Shown in pieces: positions 18,175 through 25,364 of a DNA stretch of 41,734 nucleotides. Both the position numbers and the translations under genes were made by a program. The stretch's first letter is position 1. The number at the start of each line of letters is the position of its first letter. The DNA is from BS150m-G50 sp964501185 [NCBI: uncultured Bacteroidia bacterium] (GTDB lineage Bacteria > CAIWAD01 > BS150m-G50), in contig CAZCRT010000022.1 in assembly GCA_964501185.1 (NCBI GenBank), positions 1-41,734 on the forward strand, given 5' to 3'. The notes below the pieces were generated by a model that saw only the letters and a list, made by a program, of their open reading frames with translations, was not told the origin of the DNA and ran no database searches.

Positions 18175-20304
18175 ATGAAGCCCCATTTCCGAAAACTGCG
18201 GCTATTGTTGTTGATCCTGCCTGTCATCTGCTCTGATATCGCTACTGGAGCGGCAAAGCTGCCTCCTGCTACGGATATCACACTCAAGGCGAATTCCGCT
18301 TTCAGCACCGGTATGGCTTCAGTGCCACTTGAGAAACCGGTAGAACCAGCGACAATCACCACCGCCCCCATGTCCCTGATATCTACTGACTCTGATCACC
18401 GTGACCCTCCACCTAACGACAACTGCGAACAGGCACAGATAGTCAGTGCCCCATTCCCGGTAGATATCACCGGCACTGTTGCGGAGGCAACTGTGGATTG
18501 CCCCGAGTTGCTGGGTTGGAATGCAGTCTGGTATGCAATTGAATTACCTTTTAACAGCCAGCATATCACTATTGACTGGTGTGATACACCGGATTCACTA
18601 GAGATCACCAATTACGGAATCATCTATATGGATGATTGCGCATGTGATAATTATGTTGCCGGTGACTGCACCTGGAATTGCGGAAACGATAATCTGATAT
18701 TGCACTGGTTCGGAGTTTCCGGACCCGGGGTGATCTATTTCCCCCTCTACATTGAGGGTGTTACCGAATACAATATCACCATTAATGTCGAGGAGTACTT
18801 CCCCATCCCCGGTAATTACTGCAGTACACCGTTCGAGGTGAGCGAAATACCCTACCAGTTCTCCGGTTCGACTTCTGATAACACACACACATATGGTGAG
18901 CACCTCGCCCCGGACGAGTGGCACCGGTTCTATCTTGAGAACAGTCAAGAAGTCACTGTATCACTTTGCGGAGGAGGTACGATCTATGATTCCTACCTGT
19001 ATCTGCTTGCTTATGACTGTATGACATTACTTGCTTCGAATGATGATTACTGTGGATACCAGTCAGAGATAACAGTCAACTTGAGCCCGGGTGAATACAA
19101 TGTCTCTGTTTCCGGTTACGGTATCAATCATGGGAATTATCTGCTGGATATTACCTTTCCACCCCCATGCAATATCCAGTGTCCTCCCGGGAGTGTCTCG
19201 GAAGGGGAAGTAGCTTGCTTTGATGGGTATTTTGATGTTGTTAACGGGGGCTGTAATTCCTCACCACCTCTTTTTGGCACTATTGATCATTCAGAGATTA
19301 TCTGCGGTAGTTCCGGAACCTTTCTCTACGAAGGAATAAACCACCGCGATACGGACTGGTTTCAATTTGTACTGGCTGAATCAAGCAGGGTTATTTATGC
19401 CGGAGAAACAGAGTTCTCCGCAGCTCTCATGATTCTGGATGCTGATAACTGTGATTCATTAGAGGTGCTGGATCAGATAACTGCCGATCCCTGTCAACCA
19501 TTTACCAGTTCTGTGATCTTACCGCCCGGGGAGTTCTGTGCGTTTGTGGCCCCTGCTGTCTTCAGTGGTGTTGAATGTGGCGCGGAGTACTACCTGCAAC
19601 TCGATGTGGGAGACATCAACAACGGTGAGACAATTGAACTGGCCATACCACTGGAGCCCGGAACCTGCGTCAGTAATAATACAAGCGGCTACCTCAATGA
19701 CTACGATGAAGTGTGCCCTTACACCGGTTCCACTTCCCCTGACATAGTCTATACTTTCCAGATGGACTATGTTGCGGATGTTCTTTTCGATATGTGTGAA
19801 TCCGGTTATGACACCAAGCTGTATGTATACAACACAGCTCTGGAGCTGATCGGTTGCAGTGACGATGACTGTGAGAACTCCCAGGGAGACCCGTATCGAT
19901 CCTTCATAGAGACTGAAGAACTACCGGCTGATCGCTATTATGTGGTATGTGACGGCTGGGGTGGGGCTTCCGGTGATTTTGAACTGTGTGTTACGATTAC
20001 CAATCCACAACGAGTTGCACCACAGCCGGCGGAACTTCCACCAACTGCTGTTCTGCTGCCCAACCATCCCAATCCATTCAACCCGGTGACTATGATCAGC
20101 TATGAGTTGAACGCTCCGGCGCTGGTTGAGCTGGTAGTCTTCAATGTTACCGGTGGAGTAGTTGCTACTCTGGTAAACGGTATGCAGACTGCCGGTCTCT
20201 ACAGTCAGCAGTTCGATGGTAGTGGACTGCCCAGCGGTATCTACATTTTCCGCTTAACAGCTGGCGATTTCAGTCAAGCGCGGAGAATGCTCTTAGTTAA
20301 ATAG
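18175..20304 (+). CDS. Secreted mosaic protein with PPC-like domains and type IX sorting domain (paralogue 3)
   Basis: A 709-residue protein with a signal peptide (LLLLILPVICSDIATGA). It lacks the leader of paralogues 1 and 2 and starts with domain B (about 78-208, NAVWYAIELPFNSQ ... YMDDCACDNYVAG), followed by domain C (about 212-325). A module found only here follows (about 326-480, NIQCPPGSVSEGEVACFDGY ...), then domain A in fourth place (about 497-610, DYDEVCPYTGSTSPDIVYTF), and the sorting domain (NHPNPFNPVTMISYEL ... MLLVK). The same modules thus appear in a different order from the neighbours. ATG follows GGGAGA. Expected extracellular; no catalytic motif seen. Confidence 0.8.
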   Translation: MKPHFRKLRLLLLILPVICSDIATGAAKLPPATDITLKANSAFSTGMASVPLEKPVEPATITTAPMSLISTDSDHRDPPPNDNCEQAQIVSAPFPVDITGTVAEATVDCPELLGWNAVWYAIELPFNSQHITIDWCDTPDSLEITNYGIIYMDDCACDNYVAGDCTWNCGNDNLILHWFGVSGPGVIYFPLYIEGVTEYNITINVEEYFPIPGNYCSTPFEVSEIPYQFSGSTSDNTHTYGEHLAPDEWHRFYLENSQEVTVSLCGGGTIYDSYLYLLAYDCMTLLASNDDYCGYQSEITVNLSPGEYNVSVSGYGINHGNYLLDITFPPPCNIQCPPGSVSEGEVACFDGYFDVVNGGCNSSPPLFGTIDHSEIICGSSGTFLYEGINHRDTDWFQFVLAESSRVIYAGETEFSAALMILDADNCDSLEVLDQITADPCQPFTSSVILPPGEFCAFVAPAVFSGVECGAEYYLQLDVGDINNGETIELAIPLEPGTCVSNNTSGYLNDYDEVCPYTGSTSPDIVYTFQMDYVADVLFDMCESGYDTKLYVYNTALELIGCSDDDCENSQGDPYRSFIETEELPADRYYVVCDGWGGASGDFELCVTITNPQRVAPQPAELPPTAVLLPNHPNPFNPVTMISYELNAPALVELVVFNVTGGVVATLVNGMQTAGLYSQQFDGSGLPSGIYIFRLTAGDFSQARRMLLVK

Positions 20305-20353
20305 CTGCCAGGTGACTCACAACTCCTGGTCTGTTCAGATTTCCGGGGAGCGA

Positions 20354-20434
20354 ATGTATCGTCTCGAGACTGGTGGCGACCACATGACAGCCAGAAGATC
20401 CAGTCAAGCCAGAAGGATTTTACTCGTTAAGTAG
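20354..20434 (+). pseudogene. Remnant of a fourth type IX sorting domain
   Basis: Translation from 20354 reads MYRLETGGDHMTARR then SSQARRILLVK and a TAG stop. It aligns with the end of the preceding protein (FRLTAGDFSQARRMLLVK, stop), and the bases after the stop (GCTGTCAAG) also resemble those after the 18175 gene (GCTGCCAGG). Only the last strands of the sorting domain survive, with an insertion between GGD and SQ. This is a decayed duplicate and is not expected to be translated. Confidence 0.65.
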
Positions 20435-20486
20435 CTGTCAAGTGCGCTGGACATTTCCGGGCTATTCAGACTTGAAATCAATACAC

Positions 20487-20510
20487 AAACCCGCCTTATG
20501 GCGGGTTTTT
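20487..20510 (+). terminator. Rho-independent terminator
   Basis: AAACCCGCC (20487-20495) pairs with GGCGGGTTT (20500-20508) around TTAT, followed by further T residues. It ends rightward transcription of the paralogue cluster. The complementary A/T ends mean that it may also act leftward, after the tRNA. Confidence 0.85.
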
Positions 20511-20516
20511 CAGTAG

Positions 20517-20590
20517 TGGGCCCACAGGGACTCGAACCCCGGACCAATTGATTATGAGTCAACTGCTCTAACCGACTGAGCTATGGGCCC
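20517..20590 (-). tRNA. tRNA with CAT anticodon, probably tRNA-Ile2
   Basis: The minus strand folds into a complete 74-base cloverleaf: acceptor GGGCCCA/TGGGCCC, D-arm GCTC/GAGC, anticodon arm GTTGA-CTCATAA-TCAAT, T-arm CGGGG/CCCTG with TTCGAGT loop, discriminator A. CCA is not encoded. The CAT anticodon fits Met or lysidine-modified Ile2. Pairs C4-G69 and C5-G68, known TilS recognition features of E. coli Ile2, are both present, and the variable region (TGGTC) is Ile2-like, so tRNA-Ile2 is favoured over elongator tRNA-Met. Confidence 0.9.
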
Positions 20591-20746
20591 TGCGTCAACC
20601 AGTTACGCCTGGATTTGGGCATTTATGTTATGAAACTTCATTCCGAATTGCAAACAGTTTGATACCTGTCAATCCGGGCTTGAGACAAAAAGGGAGCAGC
20701 GCGTGGCTGCTCCCGTAACTTCGATAGGTAACCAACCAGCCGAATC

Positions 20747-22972
20747 TTAACTGCTGATTCTCTTGCTGAAGAAGGTCTTGTGTGTAAGATCATACAGAAT
20801 AATCCCACCACCCAGTATCATCATCCCGTCAGGAAGCAGGCGGAACCACATCCAGCCCTGCATATCCTGCAACGCTTCACGAGTACGGGTAAAGAAGTAA
20901 CCCATCTCAAAGGCAGCTTTCGACTGCTCAAAACCAATAATCAGGGTCGGTATCGCAAAGAGAAGCACGCCAATAGTCAGAATCCAGAAACCTATGCGTG
21001 AGAGTTTCTCGTTCCAGACATAATTATTCGCCAGCGCGTTAGCTCTGGAAGTCATGTACAGGAAGGCAATTGAAACATAACCGAAGGCTCCGAGAAGGGC
21101 GACGTGGCCATGAGGCATGATCAGATAGGTGCCGTGTGAATAGTAGTTGATCGTGGGAGTGTTGATTACCATGCCCAGGAATCCTGCCCCTATCCAGTTG
21201 AGAATCGCGGAGCCTGCAATCCACAAGAACGGTATACTGAAGTCAAAGCGTTCACCTGAGTGTAGTTTCTCACGGTGATTCTTGACAGCTTCGATTATCA
21301 GCAGCACCAGCGGTAAAGGCTCAAGTGCCGAGAAAATTCCACCGATTGCGATCCAGTATTCGTCCAGTCCCTGCCACCAGTAATGATGACCGACACCAAG
21401 CGTTCCACTCAACATGATCAGGAACAACTCAAAGAACATGACCCGAACGGCAGTCTTATGTGAGATAAGTCCAAGTGTTACTGTAAAGAAGGCGATCACA
21501 CCCACCGCAAACAGTTCAAAAGTCAGTTCCACCCAGAGGTGAATTACCCACCAGCGATAGTAATCATCAACTGTGAAATTGGGTATCACCTTGTGGATCG
21601 GCATCATTCCGGCAATGTACAGAGTGGCAATGGCGAACGCTGCCCAGATGATAGTGCCTACCAGCGGATTGTTGGTGGCGGCCTTACGGATGAGGGATAC
21701 TATCAACAGGAACCAGAATACCAACCCGACAACCAGGCCGATATCCCAGACACGACCCAGATTGATCAGCTCCCGTCCTTCATTACCGAACCAGAACCAC
21801 AATTCACGCATCTGACCGGTTGCGCCCATATACAGACCGATAACTGAGCCGAGACCCACTACCAGCAGGGCGATCCAGAGTACATCCACCAGCCAGGGGA
21901 ACTTATGATCCTTGTTGGCGATCCAGGGAGCGATCAGCAAACCGCCCACAAGCCAGCCGATGGCAACCCAGAGAATGGCAATCTGTGTGTGCAGTGAACG
22001 CACGACATTGAACGGCAGAATCTTCTGTGAGACGAGAAAATCGGCAGTTGGATCGGTGTAAAGATGCGCCAGATAACCACCCAGAATCAGTTGCAGGAAG
22101 AAGAAACCGGCAACAATCGGGATATACTTGAGTAGTTTTTTCTGCGATTTGAAGAGTTTTGTAATCTCAATCGGCTTTTCGAGCTTCTCGCCAGGTTCCT
22201 TCTTGAAGAGATATTCATAAGCGAGGAAGATAACCAGTATTGTCAGAGCCCAGAGGATCAGGAACTCCCAGAGTGATACGAGATGACTGTTCCAGCCGGT
22301 ATCCTGATCAATCAGTGGTTCCGGTGGCCAGTTGTTTGACCATGTACGATCGGTACCCGGGCGCAATGAAGATGCGACCAGTTGTGACCAGTCCACGAAG
22401 GCAGCGATCTTAACAGCTTCTTCACTGCGTATTACACCACCCGGAAAGGCCCTCTCAGGATCACCATTAACCAGCATGTCTGTCAGGTAGGCAACGTTCC
22501 TGTGGTATGCCGCAGCTGAACCTGCGGAGTAGGTGACACCGCTTTCCAGTAGAACAGTCTCCTGTCTGAAGTCCTGCTTGACCCGTTCCTTGACAGCAGC
22601 TCTTTCTATAGCGGTCAGCTCAGCGGCAGATTTCTGGTACAATTCCTGACCGTAGACTTCATAGAGGTGCTCAGCACGATAGTGAAGAAAGTCAGTTGTG
22701 AAATCCGGCCCTATATATGCACCCATTCCAAGCATCGTTCCCCAGTCCATGAGATCGAATTCCTGGAAATAGCCTTTACCTTCGACTACATCATCGTAGG
22801 TGTAAAGAACTTCTCCGGTGGGGGAGACTGTCTGTTGCGGGATCGGTGGGACCTCTTTCTGAAGATTTGCGGTAAAGTATATCAGCGCTGACACCATGAA
22901 AATGGCGATCAACCAGAAGCTCGCTGACAGACTCTTTTTACTCATGAACTTGTCGAGTAAAGTAGGTTTCAT
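20747..22972 (-). CDS. norZ: Quinol-type nitric oxide reductase, single subunit (qNOR)
   Basis: A 741-residue haem-copper-family protein with about 14 helices. Between helices 1 and 2 lies an extracytoplasmic domain of about 200 residues without CxxCH, as in quinol-dependent rather than cytochrome c-dependent enzymes. Expected ligands are present: H328 (RSLHTQ) and H623 for low-spin haem b, H621 (HGH) for haem b3, and H478, H529 and H530 (HLWVE, GHHYWW) with E482 for the non-haem iron. E486 is the second conserved glutamate. It reduces 2 NO to N2O at the inner membrane, for detoxification or denitrification. ATG follows GGAGG. The helix reads HLWVELTFE where most NORs have HLWVEGVWE, so placement in a NOR subfamily needs a tree. 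No other denitrification gene is nearby. Confidence 0.92.
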   Translation of the reverse strand: MKPTLLDKFMSKKSLSASFWLIAIFMVSALIYFTANLQKEVPPIPQQTVSPTGEVLYTYDDVVEGKGYFQEFDLMDWGTMLGMGAYIGPDFTTDFLHYRAEHLYEVYGQELYQKSAAELTAIERAAVKERVKQDFRQETVLLESGVTYSAGSAAAYHRNVAYLTDMLVNGDPERAFPGGVIRSEEAVKIAAFVDWSQLVASSLRPGTDRTWSNNWPPEPLIDQDTGWNSHLVSLWEFLILWALTILVIFLAYEYLFKKEPGEKLEKPIEITKLFKSQKKLLKYIPIVAGFFFLQLILGGYLAHLYTDPTADFLVSQKILPFNVVRSLHTQIAILWVAIGWLVGGLLIAPWIANKDHKFPWLVDVLWIALLVVGLGSVIGLYMGATGQMRELWFWFGNEGRELINLGRVWDIGLVVGLVFWFLLIVSLIRKAATNNPLVGTIIWAAFAIATLYIAGMMPIHKVIPNFTVDDYYRWWVIHLWVELTFELFAVGVIAFFTVTLGLISHKTAVRVMFFELFLIMLSGTLGVGHHYWWQGLDEYWIAIGGIFSALEPLPLVLLIIEAVKNHREKLHSGERFDFSIPFLWIAGSAILNWIGAGFLGMVINTPTINYYSHGTYLIMPHGHVALLGAFGYVSIAFLYMTSRANALANNYVWNEKLSRIGFWILTIGVLLFAIPTLIIGFEQSKAAFEMGYFFTRTREALQDMQGWMWFRLLPDGMMILGGGIILYDLTHKTFFSKRISS

Positions 22973-23365
22973 TTTTCCTCCTGCTATAAGATGCTATGAA
23001 TGGTATGATAACATAAATGATTCAGCGATGTAAACTAATAGAGAAATCCGTCTATGCAAGAAAATACTATAAGGAGGTAGCATATAGGTTCTGGCAGATA
23101 ATTGCCGAATTTATCCCGGGAGCAATTTGTTACTCCTGAAACGGTGGTTGAAACCTGTAAGCAGTGTGATAGGGCGCACAACTCTTTACTGACAGTCTAT
23201 TACCTTGATTAACAGATGACCGGCAACCCCCTGAATTACTATCCGAGTTCAGAGTTAACAGTATAAATAATACTTGATTATTTTATTGAACTTCATTATT
23301 AATATGAGCGAGGAAAATATTACAGTTTCATTCTTCCGGAACCGGTAATCCGTGGTGAAAAATTA
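22973..23365. other. Divergent intergenic region upstream of qNOR and the repeat protein
   Basis: No gene is visible in these 393 bases. AAATACTATAA at 23062-23072 (TTATAGTATTT on the qNOR strand, 90 bases before its ATG) is also found before ygfK. AAGGAGGTA at 23071-23079 looks like a ribosome site but has no usable start after it. A candidate promoter for the rightward gene is listed separately. I do not see a classical TTGAT-N4-ATCAA FNR site. Confidence 0.5.
23274..23302 (+). promoter_or_regulatory. Candidate sigma-70-like promoter for the repeat-protein gene
   Basis: TTGATT (23274-23279), exactly 17 bases, then TATTAA (23297-23302): four of six matches in each box. It would start the transcript about 60 bases before the possible TTG start and 85 bases before GAGGAGG. 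Confidence 0.4.
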
Positions 23366-25180
23366 TTGTTCTTTATCAATTCACACACACTGAGGAGGAA
23401 GCTCAGGAAAAAGAGAAATTGGCTTTGGCAAGGCGCCTGGTCGAAGATAGCTTTGACCGGCGCGATTACATTTCTGCTGGGTACAACCACCTGGGCAGTT
23501 GCTGCCCATTCCCCACTTTTCCAACAACAGGCCGAGGAAACTTCACAGACATTCAGCGCCGGTGTACAGACACCCGGGCAGAATGTAGCCACACCTGTTG
23601 CGGGTGGAGATGGCAACGGCAGCAGGCACTACACTGATCCCTGGGTTACTCCTGAGATCTGCGAGCAGTTCATTACCAACCCTCACTGGGATCCTTACTG
23701 CGAGTTCTTCACCGATCCTGAAATGACACCTGGCTGCGGTCCTGACTGGACCATGCCACCGATGGATCCTGACTGCTCGACCTATCCCTATTATGATGCG
23801 GAATGTCCACCTACTAACCCCGTGTACGATATCGACTGTGTTACCGATCCTGCATGGGATCCTGAGTGTGCCAGCGGTTACACAGATCCCGACTGGGTAC
23901 CTGATTGTTTCACCGACCCGGAATACTGGGCTGAGTGCTACTTCACTAATCCGGAATGGTGGGACGAGTGTGTTACTGACCCCACCTGGGATGATAACTG
24001 TGGTCAGTACACAGATCCTGACTGGGTGCCGAATTGCTACACCGACCCGGATTACTGGGATGAGTGCTACTTCACCAATCCACAATGGTGGAACGAATGT
24101 GTCACTGATCCTGAATGGGATCCTGATTGTGGGCAGTACACAGATCCAGATTGGGTACCGGATTGCTTTACCGATCCGGATTACTGGACTGAGTGTTACC
24201 TCACTAATCCGGAATGGTGGGACGAGTGCATGACCGATCCTGAATGGGATCCGACCTGTGGTCAATACACAGATCCCGGTTGGGTACCGGAATGCTATAC
24301 CGATCCTGATTATTGGGATGAGTGCTGGACTAACCCGAACTGGGATCCTCCCTGTGGTCAGTACACCGATCCATGGGTAGAGCCTGATTGCTACACAGAT
24401 CCTCAATTCTGGGATGAGTGCTGGACTAACCCGGATTGGGATCCTCCCTGTGGTCAGTACACCGACCCATGGATAGAGCCTGATTGCTACACAGATCCTG
24501 AATACTGGTCAGAATGCTGGACCAACCCGGATTGGATACCAACCTGCTGGACCGATCCTGAGTGGATGCCAGATGAATGTCTGACAGCGATCTATCTGCA
24601 GAGTTTCGAGGTTAACTGGGAGAATCATTGTGTCGTGCTTGATTGGCAGACTGCGCTGGAAAGCGATCTGGATCACTTCCTGATCAGTCGCCGCGCTGCT
24701 GATGATGCGGAATTCTCACAGCTTTACATCCAGGATACCGATGAGAACCGGAATGCACCCACTCATTCATACAGTTACATTGACCGGGCGGTACTCCCAT
24801 CCAGTGACTACAGTTATCGTCTGCAGTTGATTAACCTGTCCGGTGAGGTAAGTGAAAGCAGGACAATTGCTATCGCGACCCCGGCTGCTCAGCAGCAGAA
24901 TCTGCCAGAGGGTATCACTGTTTACCGCAGTTATCCGAATCCGGCTAACCCGGTAACTCATATCGAGTTCGCTCTCAATGGTGATATCAGTGGCAATATC
25001 GAGCTGGCTATCTATAACGTCGCCGGTAAACTGGTGACTACGCTGGCAAGCGAGCCTGCCCATGCAGGTTATTATAACTATACCTGGGATGGAACAGATG
25101 CTGCCTCTTCAGGTGTCTATTTTGCCGTGCTGCGGGTAGGTGACAAGATCACCACCATGAAGCTGATGCTGGTAAAATAG
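23366..25180 (+). CDS. Secreted Cys/Trp/Asp short-repeat protein with type IX sorting domain
   Basis: Residues 1-27 are basic and are followed by a signal segment (IALTGAITFLLGTTTWAVAA). Residues 90-405 consist of about 27 tandem units of 9-13 residues with the pattern T-[DN]-P-x-[WYF]-x-x-x-C (TDPDWVPDC, TDPEYWAEC, TNPEWWDEC). Residues about 410-500 form an FN3-like domain (FEVNWENHCVVLDWQTALES). The end (YPNPANPVTHIEFAL ... MKLMLVK) is a sorting domain with P-N-P-A-N-P in place of P-N-P-F-N-P. The start is uncertain. TTG 23366 is the only in-frame start before the signal segment, while the excellent GAGGAGG (about 23392) lies after it with no in-frame start codon behind it, so a rare start or a small sequence error is possible. 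Function unknown; metal binding or a disulphide-stapled solenoid are guesses. Confidence 0.75.
   Translation: MFFINSHTLRRKLRKKRNWLWQGAWSKIALTGAITFLLGTTTWAVAAHSPLFQQQAEETSQTFSAGVQTPGQNVATPVAGGDGNGSRHYTDPWVTPEICEQFITNPHWDPYCEFFTDPEMTPGCGPDWTMPPMDPDCSTYPYYDAECPPTNPVYDIDCVTDPAWDPECASGYTDPDWVPDCFTDPEYWAECYFTNPEWWDECVTDPTWDDNCGQYTDPDWVPNCYTDPDYWDECYFTNPQWWNECVTDPEWDPDCGQYTDPDWVPDCFTDPDYWTECYLTNPEWWDECMTDPEWDPTCGQYTDPGWVPECYTDPDYWDECWTNPNWDPPCGQYTDPWVEPDCYTDPQFWDECWTNPDWDPPCGQYTDPWIEPDCYTDPEYWSECWTNPDWIPTCWTDPEWMPDECLTAIYLQSFEVNWENHCVVLDWQTALESDLDHFLISRRAADDAEFSQLYIQDTDENRNAPTHSYSYIDRAVLPSSDYSYRLQLINLSGEVSESRTIAIATPAAQQQNLPEGITVYRSYPNPANPVTHIEFALNGDISGNIELAIYNVAGKLVTTLASEPAHAGYYNYTWDGTDAASSGVYFAVLRVGDKITTMKLMLVK
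23633..24580 (+). repeat. Coding tandem repeat array (about 27 short units in higher-order blocks)
   Basis: The units are organised in blocks. A four-unit block of about 43 residues (about 129 bases: DWVPDC, EYWAEC, EWWDEC, TWDDNCGQY) recurs three times. It then gives way to a three-unit block of about 32 residues (NWDPPCGQY, WVEPDC, QFWDEC). Only some blocks end in CGQY. Near-identity between blocks at DNA level points to expansion by unequal exchange. Confidence 0.85.
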
Positions 25181-25209
25181 TTGAACAGTGACCAAAGGCA
25201 CTGTTCAAC
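25180..25209. terminator. Perfect 11-pair hairpin after the repeat-protein gene
   Basis: GTTGAACAGTG (25180-25190) pairs with CACTGTTCAAC (25199-25209) around ACCAAAGG, overlapping the last base of the TAG stop. There is no T-tract, so it may protect the 3' end or pause polymerase rather than terminate alone. Confidence 0.5.
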
Positions 25210-25260
25210 GCGGTGGTTGAAGCTGACGACTGCATCGCTGCTTAACAACCGCTGTATGAT

Positions 25261-25276
25261 CTGTAGAAATCTACAG
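25261..25276. promoter_or_regulatory. Palindrome, possible operator
   Basis: CTGTAGA-AA-TCTACAG, seven-base perfect arms, 89 bases before the likely start of the following membrane protein gene. A dimeric regulator site is possible; no regulator gene is adjacent. Confidence 0.35.
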
Positions 25277-25332
25277 CTACTTGATAAAGTGTATTAATTG
25301 CCGTATTATTCTCGCAAACATACAAAGAGCGA

Positions 25333-25364
25333 GGGGAGGCCCTCTTAAGGGTCTCCCCATTTTT
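25333..25364 (+). terminator. Terminator-like hairpin directly abutting a start codon
   Basis: GGGGAGGCCCT (25333-25343) pairs with AGGGTCTCCCC (25348-25358), eleven pairs with one G-U, loop CTTA, then ATTTTT and immediately ATG (25365). It would end the upstream transcript and would also cover the position where a ribosome site should be. Confidence 0.75.

Noticed and set aside
23071-23100. AAGGAGGTA as the ribosome site of a small gene
   Set aside because: It is followed by ATA TAG and no usable start or frame.
23543-24406. Long antisense reading frame of 287 codons with repetitive protein
   Set aside because: It is the mirror of the tandem-repeat coding region; codon periodicity keeps the opposite strand open. 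No ribosome site or family match.
23633-24580. CRISPR array suggested by regular repeats
   Set aside because: Repeats are coding, in frame, of variable length, without unique spacers, inside a secreted protein.
25281-25364. TTG 25281 as the start of the first coupled membrane protein
   Set aside because: It would place a perfect terminator inside the coding sequence and adds an unlike, Cys-containing leader without a ribosome site; ATG 25365 is preferred.
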